Shown: piece by piece, positions 32,685 through 41,032 of the stretch
How positions within the stretch are numbered: position 1 is the first letter of the stretch
Layout: every line of letters starts with the position of its first letter
Assembly: GCF_002932875.1 (NCBI RefSeq)
Contig: NZ_PSWS01000001.1
Location: 1 to 64,000 of the forward strand
Origin: Rathayibacter tritici
GTDB lineage: Bacteria > Actinomycetota > Actinomycetes > Actinomycetales > Microbacteriaceae
DNA length: 64,000 nt
Reading direction: 5' to 3'
The notes under the pieces: model-generated
Databases searched by the model: none
Seen by the model: only the letters and a program-made list of their open reading frames with translations
What the model was told of the DNA's origin: nothing
Program-made: the position numbers and the translations under genes

Positions 32685-33836
32685 ATGTCCCCGCGCCGCC
32701 GCACCACCGTCAGCGCGGTCGGTGAGCTGCTGCTCCTGCTGGCCGACCGGGCGCCCCGGACACGGGCCGACGTCGTCGCCGAGACAGGCCTGCCCCGCGC
32801 GGCCGTCTCGGCCCAGCTCGACGTGCTGACCGCCTCCGGCCTCATCGCCCGGCAGGACGACGCCCCATCCTCCGGAGGCCGCCCCGCGGCCCGCGTCGCC
32901 TTCGACGCCCGGGCGCGCAGTCTCCTCGCGATCGACCTCGGCGCCGCCCACGCCGTCATCGCCCTCACCGACCTCGACGGCACGGTCCTCGCCCGCCGCC
33001 GCGAGATCATCGCGATCGCCGACGGACCCCTCGCTGTCCTCGGCCATGCCCTCGACGTCGCCGCCGCCCTGCCCGAGCACACCGCCGAGGCCGGCCCGCT
33101 CGCCGGAGTCGGCGTCGGCGTCCCGGGCCCGGTCGAGCACGCTACCGGACGCCCCGTAAAGCCGCCGATCATGCCCGGCTGGGACCGCTTCGACATCCCC
33201 GAGTTCGTCGCACGCCGTCTGCCGGTACCCGTCCTGGTTGACAACGATGTGAACCTGCTGGCCCTCGGCGAGCACGCGGACCACTACGCCGATGTCGACG
33301 ATCTCCTCTACGTGAAGGTGTCCACCGGCATCGGCGCAGGGATCGTGAGCGGCGGCGCTCTGCAACGCGGAGCCCTCGGGGCCGCGGGCGACCTCGGGCA
33401 CGTGCAGGTCCCCGGCGACCGCGGCGAAGCCGACCTGGAGGCGATCGCGAGTGGCTCGGCGATCGCCCGGCGACTCGCCGACGCCGGGATCGACGCCGCC
33501 AGCACCTCCGACGTCGTCACCCTGCTGACCGACGGGGACCCGACCACCGTCGAGCTCACCCGCGCGGCCGGTCGCGACATCGGCGAAGTACTCGCCACCT
33601 GCGTGAACCTGCTCAATCCCTCCGTCATCGTCGTCGGCGGCAGCATCGCCCAGGCCAGTCACGAGGTCCTCGCCGGCGTGCGCGAGGTGGTCTACCGCCG
33701 CTCCCTGCCGCTGGCGACCCGCTCGCTCGACATCGTGCAGGCCGCGGCCCAGGGCGGAGGCGTGCGCGGCGCCGCCCTGATGGTGCGGCGCCACCTGCTC
33801 TCCCCCACGCACGTCGACGCCTTCCTCGCCGCCTGA
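32685..33836 (+). CDS. ROK-family transcriptional regulator
   Basis: A 383-residue repressor. The N-terminal helix-turn-helix is TRADVVAETGLPRAAVSAQLD (about 26-46). A sugar-kinase-like ROK domain follows, with LLAIDLGAAHAVIAL, a PVLVDNDVNLLALGE core and GGALQRGALGAAGDLGHV. The usual cysteine-rich zinc motif after this is missing (the stretch reads QVPGDRGEADLE). It is divergent from the isomerase/dehydrogenase operon, which it probably represses. The ATG at 32685 lacks a close ribosome site, so a leaderless start is likely. Confidence 0.9.
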   Translation: MSPRRRTTVSAVGELLLLLADRAPRTRADVVAETGLPRAAVSAQLDVLTASGLIARQDDAPSSGGRPAARVAFDARARSLLAIDLGAAHAVIALTDLDGTVLARRREIIAIADGPLAVLGHALDVAAALPEHTAEAGPLAGVGVGVPGPVEHATGRPVKPPIMPGWDRFDIPEFVARRLPVPVLVDNDVNLLALGEHADHYADVDDLLYVKVSTGIGAGIVSGGALQRGALGAAGDLGHVQVPGDRGEADLEAIASGSAIARRLADAGIDAASTSDVVTLLTDGDPTTVELTRAAGRDIGEVLATCVNLLNPSVIVVGGSIAQASHEVLAGVREVVYRRSLPLATRSLDIVQAAAQGGGVRGAALMVRRHLLSPTHVDAFLAA

Positions 33837-33927
33837 CCCGTCGCTGCGCGCTGATCGATCCGCACGAGAGGTCCCCCGGTCGGCGTGCCGATTCGACCGG
33901 GCGCCGCAGGGAGCAGACAATGAATCG

Positions 33928-34569
33928 GTGCCCGACCTGCAGCTCTCCTTCCCCTGGGAGACGCAGCCCGTTTTCACGGACGCCGAGCCCCCGCATCTCC
34001 GGAGGGTCGTCGCCGACTCCTCGGACCGCATCGCCTGGCTCCGCGCCCGCTCGCGCGGCATCACCGCCACCGACGTCGCCCGCCTCTCCTCCCCCGCCGC
34101 CATCGGCAAGGCCGCGCTCGACAAGCTCTACGGCACCGGATTCGGCGGCAACGCCTTCACCGAGCACGGCCGCGCCCGCGAACCCGAGATCGCGGCCTGG
34201 GTGCGCAGCGAGCACGCGATCGAACCGAGCAGCACCCTCTTCCACGCCAGCCAGGAGCGACGCCACCTCGCGACCCCCGACGGCATCGGCCTGCGCGACG
34301 ACGGCCGGCTGGAACTCTGCGAGATCAAGACCACGACGAAGCCGTGGCGCAGCATTCCGCGCCACTACCTGCGGCAGGTGTTCTGGCAGCAGTACGTGCT
34401 CGGGGCCGAGCGCACACTCGTCGTCTGGGAGCAGCACCGCGACTTCGTGCCGATCGAGGGCGAGCCGAACGCCCGCTGGGTCGACCGCGACGAGGACGAG
34501 ATCCACATGCTGGTGCGCCTGGCCGGGATGCTGATGGCCGAGCTGCACGAGCGGACGCGCGCGCGGTGA
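33928..34569 (+). CDS. YqaJ-like viral recombinase family nuclease
   Basis: A 213-residue PD-(D/E)XK exonuclease of the lambda-Exo/YqaJ family. The catalytic Asp is in ATPDGIG (about 117-123) and the ExK pair is in LCEIKTTT (about 130-137). The RARSRGITATDVARL segment is the family N-terminal signature. The GTG start has GACAAT six nt ahead. Such nucleases are often phage-derived, but no other phage gene adjoins. It overlaps the hydrolase gene by 4 bp, and its codon use is like its neighbours. Confidence 0.87.
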   Translation: MPDLQLSFPWETQPVFTDAEPPHLRRVVADSSDRIAWLRARSRGITATDVARLSSPAAIGKAALDKLYGTGFGGNAFTEHGRAREPEIAAWVRSEHAIEPSSTLFHASQERRHLATPDGIGLRDDGRLELCEIKTTTKPWRSIPRHYLRQVFWQQYVLGAERTLVVWEQHRDFVPIEGEPNARWVDRDEDEIHMLVRLAGMLMAELHERTRAR

Positions 34570-35321
34570 CGGTCCTCCTCCTGCACGGCCTGGGCGGCGA
34601 CCGCTCTCAGCCGCTGGGGCTGCTGCGCTCGGCCCTACCCGCCGGGAGCGAGGTCATCGCGCCGGACATCCGCGCCCACGGCGCGTCCGACCTCCTCGGC
34701 GCGGCCGGCGACTTCGCCCTCGAGACGCTGGCCGACGAGGTGACCGAGGAGGTCGTGCGGGCCGGAGCCGCGCACAAGCCGCTCACAGTGCTCGGCATCT
34801 CGATGGGCGCCGCGATCGCCCTGCGCCTGGCCGTGCGCCGGGTGCTGCCGATCGACCGCGCCGTCTTCGTGCGCCCCGCGTTCACGTCCGAGCCGCTGCC
34901 CGAGAACCTCACGGTGTTCCCCGTCATCGCGCAACTGCTGCACGACCACGGCGCGAAGCGCGGCGAGCGGATGTTCCGCGCATCGGGCCTGTTCGCGCGT
35001 GCCGCCGCGGTGTCCCCCGCGTCCGCGGAGGCGCTGACGCAGCAGTTCCGCTCGCCGCAGGCCGCGGAGCGCGCGGTCCGCCTCGCCGAGATCCCGCGGA
35101 ACGCCGCCTACCGAGACTCCGCGGAGCTGGGCGAGGTGATTGCGCGCACCCTGGTCATTGCGGCCGACCGCGACCCCGTCCATCCGGTCGAGGTCGCGCA
35201 GGCATGGGCTAGAGCTCTTCCGGACGCGAACTGCGAGCGGGTGCCGTCGCGCGATGCGGGCCTCGCAGCCCAGCAGGACCGGATCCGCGGGCACGTGCGC
35301 GACTGGCTCGCTCGACGCTGA
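34566..35321 (+). CDS. Alpha/beta hydrolase
   Basis: A 251-residue serine hydrolase. The oxyanion HGLGGD lies near the N-terminus, the nucleophile Ser is in GISMGAA (about residues 79-85), and the acid Asp is in AADRDPVHP. The usual C-terminal His is not obvious. The last part (VPSRDAGLAAQQDRIRGH) diverges from typical hydrolases. The GTG start overlaps the nuclease stop. Substrate unknown. Its 3' end overlaps the DUF998 gene on the other strand by 113 bp. Confidence 0.82.
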   Translation: MTVLLLHGLGGDRSQPLGLLRSALPAGSEVIAPDIRAHGASDLLGAAGDFALETLADEVTEEVVRAGAAHKPLTVLGISMGAAIALRLAVRRVLPIDRAVFVRPAFTSEPLPENLTVFPVIAQLLHDHGAKRGERMFRASGLFARAAAVSPASAEALTQQFRSPQAAERAVRLAEIPRNAAYRDSAELGEVIARTLVIAADRDPVHPVEVAQAWARALPDANCERVPSRDAGLAAQQDRIRGHVRDWLARR

Positions 35322-35934
35322 CGTCCTCGAGAGCGAGCACCAGGCCGACGGACGCGAGCCACAGCACCGCGATCGCCGTCGCCACGAACTCGAGCGTCCC
35401 ACCCAGCCGCAGCCAGACACGCAGCAGCGACAGAATCCCGCCCGTCCCGGCGACGACCGCCACTGAGATCCCGGCCGCGAGCGAGAGCCGCGCGAGCACC
35501 GGGCGCCCCCGCACCGTCGCCAGCTGGAGCATCGCCGCGCACGCCGCCGCGAAGCCGAGCACCGCCGCAGAAGTGTGGACCAGATCCTGCCAGCGGAACG
35601 CGGGGCCGACCGGGAGCGGGCAGCCGGCCGTGCAGGTCACCTGCGAGGCGAGCGCGAAGCAGGCAGCGGCCAGGAGGATCGCACCGGCCGGGCGGAGGGC
35701 GGGCAGCAGCCGTGCGCGCACCGGCCACGCTCCCGCACCGATCAGCGCGCCGCCCGCCGCGACGAGCAGCAGGGCGGCCTCGAAGGCTCCGGCCGTCGGC
35801 AGATCCGGTGCGCCCATCTCGCTGACGTAGACCCAGCGGCTGGTGCCGATGCTGATCCGTGCCGCCAGGAGGACCGCGAGTCCCGCCAGAACCAGGAGCG
35901 CGCCGCCGAGGAGGAGGGAACGTCGGCGTCGCAT
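35209..35934 (-). CDS. DUF998-type membrane protein
   Basis: A 241-residue protein with about six membrane helices, of the DUF998 kind. The central FRWQDLVHTSAAVLGFA segment is typical of the family. Two cysteines in TCTAGCP lie outside the membrane. The ATG at 35934 has GAGGGA upstream. The final 35 or so residues, rich in Arg, Ala and Pro, are encoded opposite the hydrolase 3' end and may be poorly conserved. Function unknown. Confidence 0.75.
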   Translation of the reverse strand: MRRRRSLLLGGALLVLAGLAVLLAARISIGTSRWVYVSEMGAPDLPTAGAFEAALLLVAAGGALIGAGAWPVRARLLPALRPAGAILLAAACFALASQVTCTAGCPLPVGPAFRWQDLVHTSAAVLGFAAACAAMLQLATVRGRPVLARLSLAAGISVAVVAGTGGILSLLRVWLRLGGTLEFVATAIAVLWLASVGLVLALEDVSVERASRARARGSGPAGLRGPHRATAPARSSRPEEL

Positions 35935-36117
35935 TCCCTCATCGTGCCAGATCGGGCGCCGCGTCCCCGCGCGGCAATCTTCTCCCGAGGGTGACACCCC
36001 CGTAACAGCACCGACTCATTGCCTCGGTTGACTGGTCACGGCGTCGGATGCGGGGAATCGGGGGCGCCGTCCTCGGCCCTGCTCCACCCGTACGCCTCAG
36101 TGACACGGAAGGCGACG

Positions 36118-37146
36118 ATGCACACCAGCGCGCTCGGACACGGTCTTGCGATCGGCGAGATCCCGGAGGAGGAGGTCCTCCCCGACTCGATGACGGCAGC
36201 GGTGATCGACGCGCCGGGCGACGCGTCCGCTCTGCACCTCGCGACCGTGTCGACCCCCTCCGCCATCAACGCGGAGTTCCTCGTGAAGGTGGTCGCTGCC
36301 GGCGTGAATCCTCTCGACGCGAAGACACGGGCCGGGCAGGGGGTCGCCGCTCAGATCGCCTCCTATCCGGCCGTGCTCGGGCACGACTTCTCCGGCGTCG
36401 TCGTCGCGAGCCCCTACCCGGCGCATCCGCTGCGGCCGGGCGACGAGGTGTACGGCTTCGTGATGGTGCCCCGTTACTCCGGCTCCTACGCCGAGTACGT
36501 CAGCGTGCCCAGCGTCTCGCTCGCGCGGAAGCCGTCCACGCTCTCGCACGTCGAGGCGGCCGGTGTCCCGCTCGCCGCCCTCACCGCGTGGGGGATGGTG
36601 GTCGAGCTCGCGAAGGCGCACGAGGGTCAGCGGATCCTGATCCACGCCGGCTCCGGCGGTGTCGGCCACTTCGCCGTGCAGTTCGCCGCGTACTTCGGCG
36701 CCTCAGTGATCGCGACGGGATCCACTCGCAACGTGCACTGGCTGAGCGAACTCGGCGCCGCGCAGGTGATCGACCATACGACCGAGCGCTTCGACGAACT
36801 GCTGTCCGGAGTCGACGTGGTGATCGACCTCGTCGGCAATGTGCACGACGACACCGGCTCTCGTTCGCTGACGGTCCTGCGGCCCGGGGGCCTGATCGTG
36901 AACGCGCCGACCGGAAGCTGGCCCGGGTTCTTCGAGGAATCAGCGGAGGCGGGAGTGCGCGCCTCCACCTACCGCGTCGCGCCCGATGGAGCGACCCTCG
37001 GCGTGGTGTCCCGGCTGCTGGAGTCGGGGGACGTGCGGGTCTTCATCGACCGCGTCTTCCCGCTCGCCCGCGCCTGCGAGGCGCACGAGCAACTCGAGAC
37101 AGGGCACACCCGCGGCAAGATCGTCCTCACCGTCTCCGAGTGCTGA
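36118..37146 (+). CDS. Zinc-less medium-chain dehydrogenase/quinone oxidoreductase-like protein
   Basis: A 342-residue NADPH-dependent oxidoreductase of the MDR/QOR group. The N-terminal GroES-like domain includes GVNPLDAKTRAGQG and VLGHDFSGVV. The Rossmann motif is AGSGGVGHFAVQFA (about 182-195). The catalytic zinc Cys/His set of alcohol dehydrogenases is absent. GGAAGG precedes the ATG at 36118. It probably reduces an enone or quinone. It ends 20 bp inside the frame of the convergent acetyltransferase. Confidence 0.92.
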   Translation: MHTSALGHGLAIGEIPEEEVLPDSMTAAVIDAPGDASALHLATVSTPSAINAEFLVKVVAAGVNPLDAKTRAGQGVAAQIASYPAVLGHDFSGVVVASPYPAHPLRPGDEVYGFVMVPRYSGSYAEYVSVPSVSLARKPSTLSHVEAAGVPLAALTAWGMVVELAKAHEGQRILIHAGSGGVGHFAVQFAAYFGASVIATGSTRNVHWLSELGAAQVIDHTTERFDELLSGVDVVIDLVGNVHDDTGSRSLTVLRPGGLIVNAPTGSWPGFFEESAEAGVRASTYRVAPDGATLGVVSRLLESGDVRVFIDRVFPLARACEAHEQLETGHTRGKIVLTVSEC

Positions 37147-37753
37147 CCGCCCGTCCTCCCCGCCGCGAGATGCCACTTCGGTACGCCCCGCCCGGCGTGC
37201 CGCGTCCCTCAGCGGCATCTCGCGGAGTGGGGAGGGGGCGCTCGAGGACGTCGTCGTCCTCGAGGCGGTCGCCGACGAGGAAGCGCTTGCGGCCGACGAC
37301 ATCGAAGCCGTGCTTCGCGTAGAAGCGCTGGGCGCGGGCGTTCTCCTCGTTGACGCCGAGCCACACGCCCGCGGCCCCGTGCGCCTGCGCCTCCTCGAGG
37401 CTCGCGGCCATCAGGGCGGCCGCCGCTCCGGAGCCGTGCCTGCCGGGGAGGAGATAGAACTTGCTGAGCTCGACGGTGGGACGCAGCCGGATCGCCGCGA
37501 CGACGTCGGCGTCGGTGGGCTCCCCGCGCACCAGCATCGCGTAACCGGTCAGCGCGCCGGACTCGTCGTCGACAAGAAGTGAGCGGAGCGGGTCCGCGAG
37601 GTGGTCGCGGAAGCGCTCGACCGAGAGGACCGTGCGCACGAACTCGGCCTTCGCCTCCTCGGTGGTGTGGGGCGGGCAGGCCAGCGGGAACGTCGCCGCG
37701 GCCAGCTCGGCTAGGGCGGCGGCGTCGGCGGGAGAAGCCCGGCGGACGGTCAC
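37127..37753 (-). CDS. GNAT-family N-acetyltransferase with repeat-derived C-terminus
   Basis: A 208-residue frame. Residues 1-172 form a normal GNAT domain, with the acetyl-CoA loop LLPGRHGSGAAAALM and the late motif AQRFYAKHGFDVVGRK, reaching the expected end at DDDVLERPL. The last 35 or so residues, starting PTPRDAAEGRGTPGG, are encoded by the 61-bp repeat copy C and flanking DNA. They are not part of the family. The element seems to have removed the native stop codon. The GTG start is uncertain. Confidence 0.82.
   Translation of the reverse strand: MTVRRASPADAAALAELAAATFPLACPPHTTEEAKAEFVRTVLSVERFRDHLADPLRSLLVDDESGALTGYAMLVRGEPTDADVVAAIRLRPTVELSKFYLLPGRHGSGAAAALMAASLEEAQAHGAAGVWLGVNEENARAQRFYAKHGFDVVGRKRFLVGDRLEDDDVLERPLPTPRDAAEGRGTPGGAYRSGISRRGGRAVSTRRR
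37164..37224 (+). repeat. 61-bp palindromic repeat, copy C
   Basis: The left arm CGCGAGATGCCACT (37164-37177) matches copies A and B exactly. The right arm AGCGGCATCTCGCG (37211-37224) has one change from a perfect inverted match. Length and orientation equal the other copies. It lies within the 3' end of the GNAT reading frame, 17 bp past the stop of the convergent oxidoreductase gene. Confidence 0.88.
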
Positions 37754-37810
37754 GGGTGGCGTGGCGGAGCGGAGCGGCGGATCACGGGTCCAGTATGCCG
37801 GGACGACGAA

Positions 37811-37840
37811 GGAGGGGGCCCGCCGAAGCGGACCCCCTCC
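37811..37840. terminator. Terminator after rplA
   Basis: GGAGGGGGCCCGC (37811-37823) and GCGGACCCCCTCC (37828-37840) pair around a CGAA loop with one mismatch, 23 nt past the rplA stop. Confidence 0.8.
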
Positions 37841-37863
37841 TCACGTGAGCGCGTGCGCTCGGC

Positions 37864-38556
37864 TCAGGCCAGGACGTTGACGTCCAGCGGGATGCCGGGG
37901 CCGAAGGTCGTCGAGACGGCGGCCTTCTGGATGTAGCGGCCCTTCGAGGAGGACGGCTTCAGGCGAAGGATCTCGTCGAGAGCCGTCGTGAAGTTCTCCT
38001 GGAGCTGCTCCTCAGTGAACGCGGCCTTGCCCACGACGAGGTGCACGTTAGCGTGCTTGTCGACGCGGAACTCGATCTTTCCGCCCTTGATCTCGGTTAC
38101 GGCCCGGGCCACGTCCGGGGTCACGGTGCCGGTCTTGGGGTTGGGCATGAGGCCGCGGGGGCCGAGCACCTTTCCGAGACGACCGACCTGGCCCATGAGC
38201 TCCGGGGTTGAGACGGCGGAGTCGAAGGAGGTGTATCCGCCCGCGACCTTCTCGATGAGCTCGGCGCCACCGACCTCGTCGGCACCGGCGGCCAGCGCGG
38301 CCTCGGCGGCCGGGCCGGTCGCGAACACGATGACGCGGGCGGTCTTGCCCGTGCCGTGCGGCAGGATGACCGTGCCGCGGACCATCTGGTCGGCCTTGCG
38401 CGGGTCGACACCGAGCTTGAGGGCGACCTCGACGGTGCTGTTGAACTTGGCGGAACCGGTCTCGCGGGCGAGCGCGACAGCTTCGTCGGGGCTGTAGAAC
38501 TTGCCCTCTTCGAGCTTGGCCGCGGCGGCCCGGTAGGCCTTCGACTTCTGTGCCAT
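37864..38556 (-). CDS. rplA: Ribosomal protein L1
   Basis: The 230-residue L1 stalk protein of the 50S subunit, involved in release of exit-site tRNA. Recognisable are the N-terminal [19 protein letters not shown], the [16 protein letters not shown] segment and the late VPR-equivalent region ending in [14 protein letters not shown] precedes the ATG. It is the last gene of the secE-nusG-rplK-rplA block. L1 can regulate its own mRNA in other bacteria, and the stem between rplK and rplA is a candidate site. Confidence 0.98.
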   Translation of the reverse strand: MAQKSKAYRAAAAKLEEGKFYSPDEAVALARETGSAKFNSTVEVALKLGVDPRKADQMVRGTVILPHGTGKTARVIVFATGPAAEAALAAGADEVGGAELIEKVAGGYTSFDSAVSTPELMGQVGRLGKVLGPRGLMPNPKTGTVTPDVARAVTEIKGGKIEFRVDKHANVHLVVGKAAFTEEQLQENFTTALDEILRLKPSSSKGRYIQKAAVSTTFGPGIPLDVNVLA

Positions 38557-38689
38557 GTTGTTTCTCCTTGAAACGAGAATGTGGTTCTAGAGCCTGGCGG
38601 GCTCTCCCACGGGGGTGATGGAGTTCTGGTGGTGTGCTGCGATCCCATCGAGGGGTCGCCGTCACGACTCACGGTCTGCCGCTGCGGAG

Positions 38690-38707
38690 GCGCGCTTATA
38701 AGCGCGC
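38690..38707. repeat. Intercistronic palindrome between rplK and rplA
   Basis: GCGCGCTTATAAGCGCGC is a perfect 18-bp palindrome, with flanking GCGG and CCGC extending the stem. It lies 28 nt past the rplK stop in the 179-bp gap before rplA. It may be a processing site, weak terminator or protein-binding hairpin. Confidence 0.6.
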
Positions 38708-38735
38708 GGCTGCCGCCGTGGAGTAGCGCGGTGCG

Positions 38736-39164
38736 CTACTCGACCGTGATGCCCATCGAGCGGGCGGTGCCGGCGATGATCTTGGCCGCTGCCTCGATGT
38801 CGTTGGCGTTCAGGTCGACCTGCTTCGCCTCGGCGATCTCGCGGACCTGGGCCTGGGTGAGCTTCGCGACCTTCACGGTGTGCGGGGTCGAGGAACCCTT
38901 GGCGACGCCGGCTGCCTTCTTGATGAGCTCCGCCGCGGGCGGGGTCTTCAGCACGAAGGTGAACGAGCGGTCCTCGTAGACGGTGATCTCCACGGGGATG
39001 ACGTTGCCGCGCTGCGACTCGGTCTGCGCGTTGTACGCCTTGCAGAACTCCATGATGTTGACGCCGTGCTGACCGAGCGCCGGACCGATCGGGGGCGCGG
39101 GGTTCGCCGCGCCGGCCTTGATCTGGAGCTTGATCAGGCCGGTGACCTTCTTCTTGGGGGCCAT
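38736..39164 (-). CDS. rplK: Ribosomal protein L11
   Basis: The 142-residue L11 protein of the GTPase-associated centre. The start [18 protein letters not shown] and the proline-rich [19 protein letters not shown] are family hallmarks, and the C-terminal RNA-binding domain ends [18 protein letters not shown] precedes the ATG at 39164, which decides against longer frames upstream. It is separated from nusG by 405 bp containing the nusG terminator and a 19-bp repeat pair, so it probably has its own promoter. Confidence 0.98.
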   Translation of the reverse strand: MAPKKKVTGLIKLQIKAGAANPAPPIGPALGQHGVNIMEFCKAYNAQTESQRGNVIPVEITVYEDRSFTFVLKTPPAAELIKKAAGVAKGSSTPHTVKVAKLTQAQVREIAEAKQVDLNANDIEAAAKIIAGTARSMGITVE

Positions 39165-39348
39165 TCTGATTCCTTTTCTCAGGGTTCGAGCAGTCGGGGG
39201 CTCCCGACCGCTCTCCCGCGCATCCGACGGTGCCGGATCGCGGTGGAGGAGGGTCGTCCGGCGCACGCACTGATGGGGCGCCGACACGAAAACCCGTCCG
39301 AGCTTACACCAGCCCGTCCGTCGCCGAGCGTCCCCTCCGCAGGGACCC

Positions 39349-39386
39349 GTCCGATGTGCAGGGAGGTGTGCGATCTGCAGGAGATC
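39349..39386 (+). repeat. Two-unit copy of the 19-bp-period repeat
   Basis: Units starting GTCCGAT (39349) and GTGCGAT (39368), each followed by a GCAGG core, are spaced 19 bp apart. The same first unit, CCGTCCGATGTGCAGGG, opens the larger array at 20504. It lies upstream of rplK. Confidence 0.75.
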
Positions 39387-39515
39387 TCGACCATCGGCGG
39401 ATGGCTCAGTGGAGGAGAGCGCTCCCCCGCGAGAATCCCCGGCACATCGAACAAGGGTTACCACGGAGACCCACGGCTACCGCATCGACCCACGGCGACC
39501 GCGCGCGGAACGGTG

Positions 39516-39545
39516 AAAGCCCCCTCCGTCACTGCGGAGGGGGCG
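39516..39545 (-). terminator. Terminator after nusG
   Basis: GCCCCCTCCG (39519-39528) pairs with CGGAGGGGGC (39535-39544) around a short loop. On the minus strand it is followed by TTTC. It is 25 nt past the nusG stop. Confidence 0.8.
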
Positions 39546-39569
39546 TTCACCCGGCGTGCGGGCAGAGCG

Positions 39570-40547
39570 TCAGAGCTTGGTGACCTGGTCGAACGACAGC
39601 TCGACCGGGGTCTCGCGCTCGAACAGCGAGACGAGCACGGTGAGCTTGCCGCTCTCGGGCTTGATCTCGCTGATCGATCCGGGAAGACCCGCGAACGAGC
39701 CCTCCTTGATGGTGATGGTCTCGCCGATCTCGAAATCGACCTCGGCCGGAAGCACGCGCTGCGCCTGCTTCTGGCCCTTGGCGCCGGTGCTCTTCGAGGG
39801 GGCGACATCCTTGATCTCCACGAGGCTCTTCAGCATCGTGAACGCCTCCTCGAAGCGCAGCGGGGTCGGATTGTGGGCATTGCCCACGAAGCCGGTCACG
39901 CCGGGAGTGTGGCGAACGACCGACCACGAGTCCTCGTTGAGGTCCATACGCACCAGCACATAGCCGGGGATGCGCACGCGGGTGACCATCTTCCGCTGGC
40001 CGTTCTTGATCTCGACCACGTCCTCCATCGGGACCTGGACCTCGAAGATGTAATCCTCAGCCTCGAGCGAGACCTTCCGGTTCTCGATGTTGGACTTCAC
40101 GCGCTTCTCGAAGCCCGCATAGGAGTGGATGACGTACCACTTGCCCGGCTTGCCGCGCAGTTCGGTGCGGAAGGCCTCGTACGGGTCGATGTCCGCCAGG
40201 TCTTCACCTGCGGACTCGGCGTCTTCGGCGGCAACCTCGGCCTCGTCCTCGACCGCCTCGAGGGCCGCTTCGGCCTCCTCGACGGTATCGATGTGCGAGG
40301 CCTCGTCGACGGCGGAGTCCGCCTCGGGGTCCTCAACCGAGCCGATCGCATCCAGCGCTGCCTCAAGATCGGAGGCGAGGTCGGCCTCGGACTCGTTCTC
40401 GTCGACGATGCTCAGCGCACCCTGCTCGGCGGGCTCGACGGCGTCCTCGGCCTGCGACTGCGTGTCGCCCTCCTGCTCCTCCTCGACCTCGGACGACTGC
40501 TCGGCAGCCGTCGCCCAGTCGACGTCGTCGCGGTTTCTGTCAGACAC
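39570..40547 (-). CDS. nusG: Transcription termination/antitermination factor NusG
   Basis: A 325-residue NusG. The conserved N-terminal domain starts at about residue 130 with GKWYVIHSYAGFEKRVK, and the C-terminal KOW domain includes GETITIKEGSFAGLPGSI. The first 125 or so residues are a very acidic, Ala/Glu/Asp-rich extension usual in actinobacterial NusG and absent from the roughly 180-residue enterobacterial protein. The GTG start overlaps no gene. It follows secE as in most bacteria. Confidence 0.97.
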   Translation of the reverse strand: MSDRNRDDVDWATAAEQSSEVEEEQEGDTQSQAEDAVEPAEQGALSIVDENESEADLASDLEAALDAIGSVEDPEADSAVDEASHIDTVEEAEAALEAVEDEAEVAAEDAESAGEDLADIDPYEAFRTELRGKPGKWYVIHSYAGFEKRVKSNIENRKVSLEAEDYIFEVQVPMEDVVEIKNGQRKMVTRVRIPGYVLVRMDLNEDSWSVVRHTPGVTGFVGNAHNPTPLRFEEAFTMLKSLVEIKDVAPSKSTGAKGQKQAQRVLPAEVDFEIGETITIKEGSFAGLPGSISEIKPESGKLTVLVSLFERETPVELSFDQVTKL

Positions 40548-40642
40548 TCGTCACAACTCTCTCTCGATCGATCGGTCGCACCTCTCGGGCGCGTCCCGCT
40601 GTCGCCGGCACCCTCCGCTCGCGCGGCCCGGATGCTCTCGGG

Positions 40643-40918
40643 TCAGGCGGCGGGTGTGCCGAACACGTAAGTCACGGCCAGGGCGAACACCCAGTCGAGG
40701 AAGGACACCAGCGCCATCATGATGACCACGAAAATCAGCACGACCACGACGTAGTTGCCCAGCTCCTTGCGGGTGGGCGTCACGACCTTCTTCAGCTCGG
40801 CGATGACCTGCCGAATGAAGAGGGCGATGCGCGCGAACGGATTGCGCCGCGCTGCTCGCTGCTGATTCGCGATCGCGACGACGTCCTCGCTCGGCTCGTC
40901 GACTGCTTTCCCGGCCAC
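40643..40918 (-). CDS. secE: Preprotein translocase subunit SecE
   Basis: A 91-residue SecE with one membrane helix. The amphipathic RIALFIRQVIAELKKVVTPTR, shown here in part as FIRQVIAELKKVVTPTR, precedes the helix YVVVVLIFVVIMMALVSFL. The GTG at 40918 gives nine nt spacing to AAAGG. A GTG six nt earlier is too close. It clamps SecY in the Sec channel. It lies between tRNA-Trp and nusG, the canonical order. Confidence 0.96.
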   Translation of the reverse strand: MAGKAVDEPSEDVVAIANQQRAARRNPFARIALFIRQVIAELKKVVTPTRKELGNYVVVVLIFVVIMMALVSFLDWVFALAVTYVFGTPAA

Positions 40919-41032
40919 CTGCACGCACCTTTCCCGCACCGGAACCTCCGGTGTGGCCGGCCGCCCGTCATGAGCGGCCCTGGACCGATGACCGCAACGT
41001 CGCGGGGACCGCGTGCGACGGGCATCGATGTG

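Noticed and set aside
33928-34569. YqaJ-type nuclease as evidence of a prophage
   Set aside because: No integrase, structural, lysis or repressor genes lie nearby, and neighbours are ordinary metabolic genes, so a stand-alone chromosomal gene is more likely.
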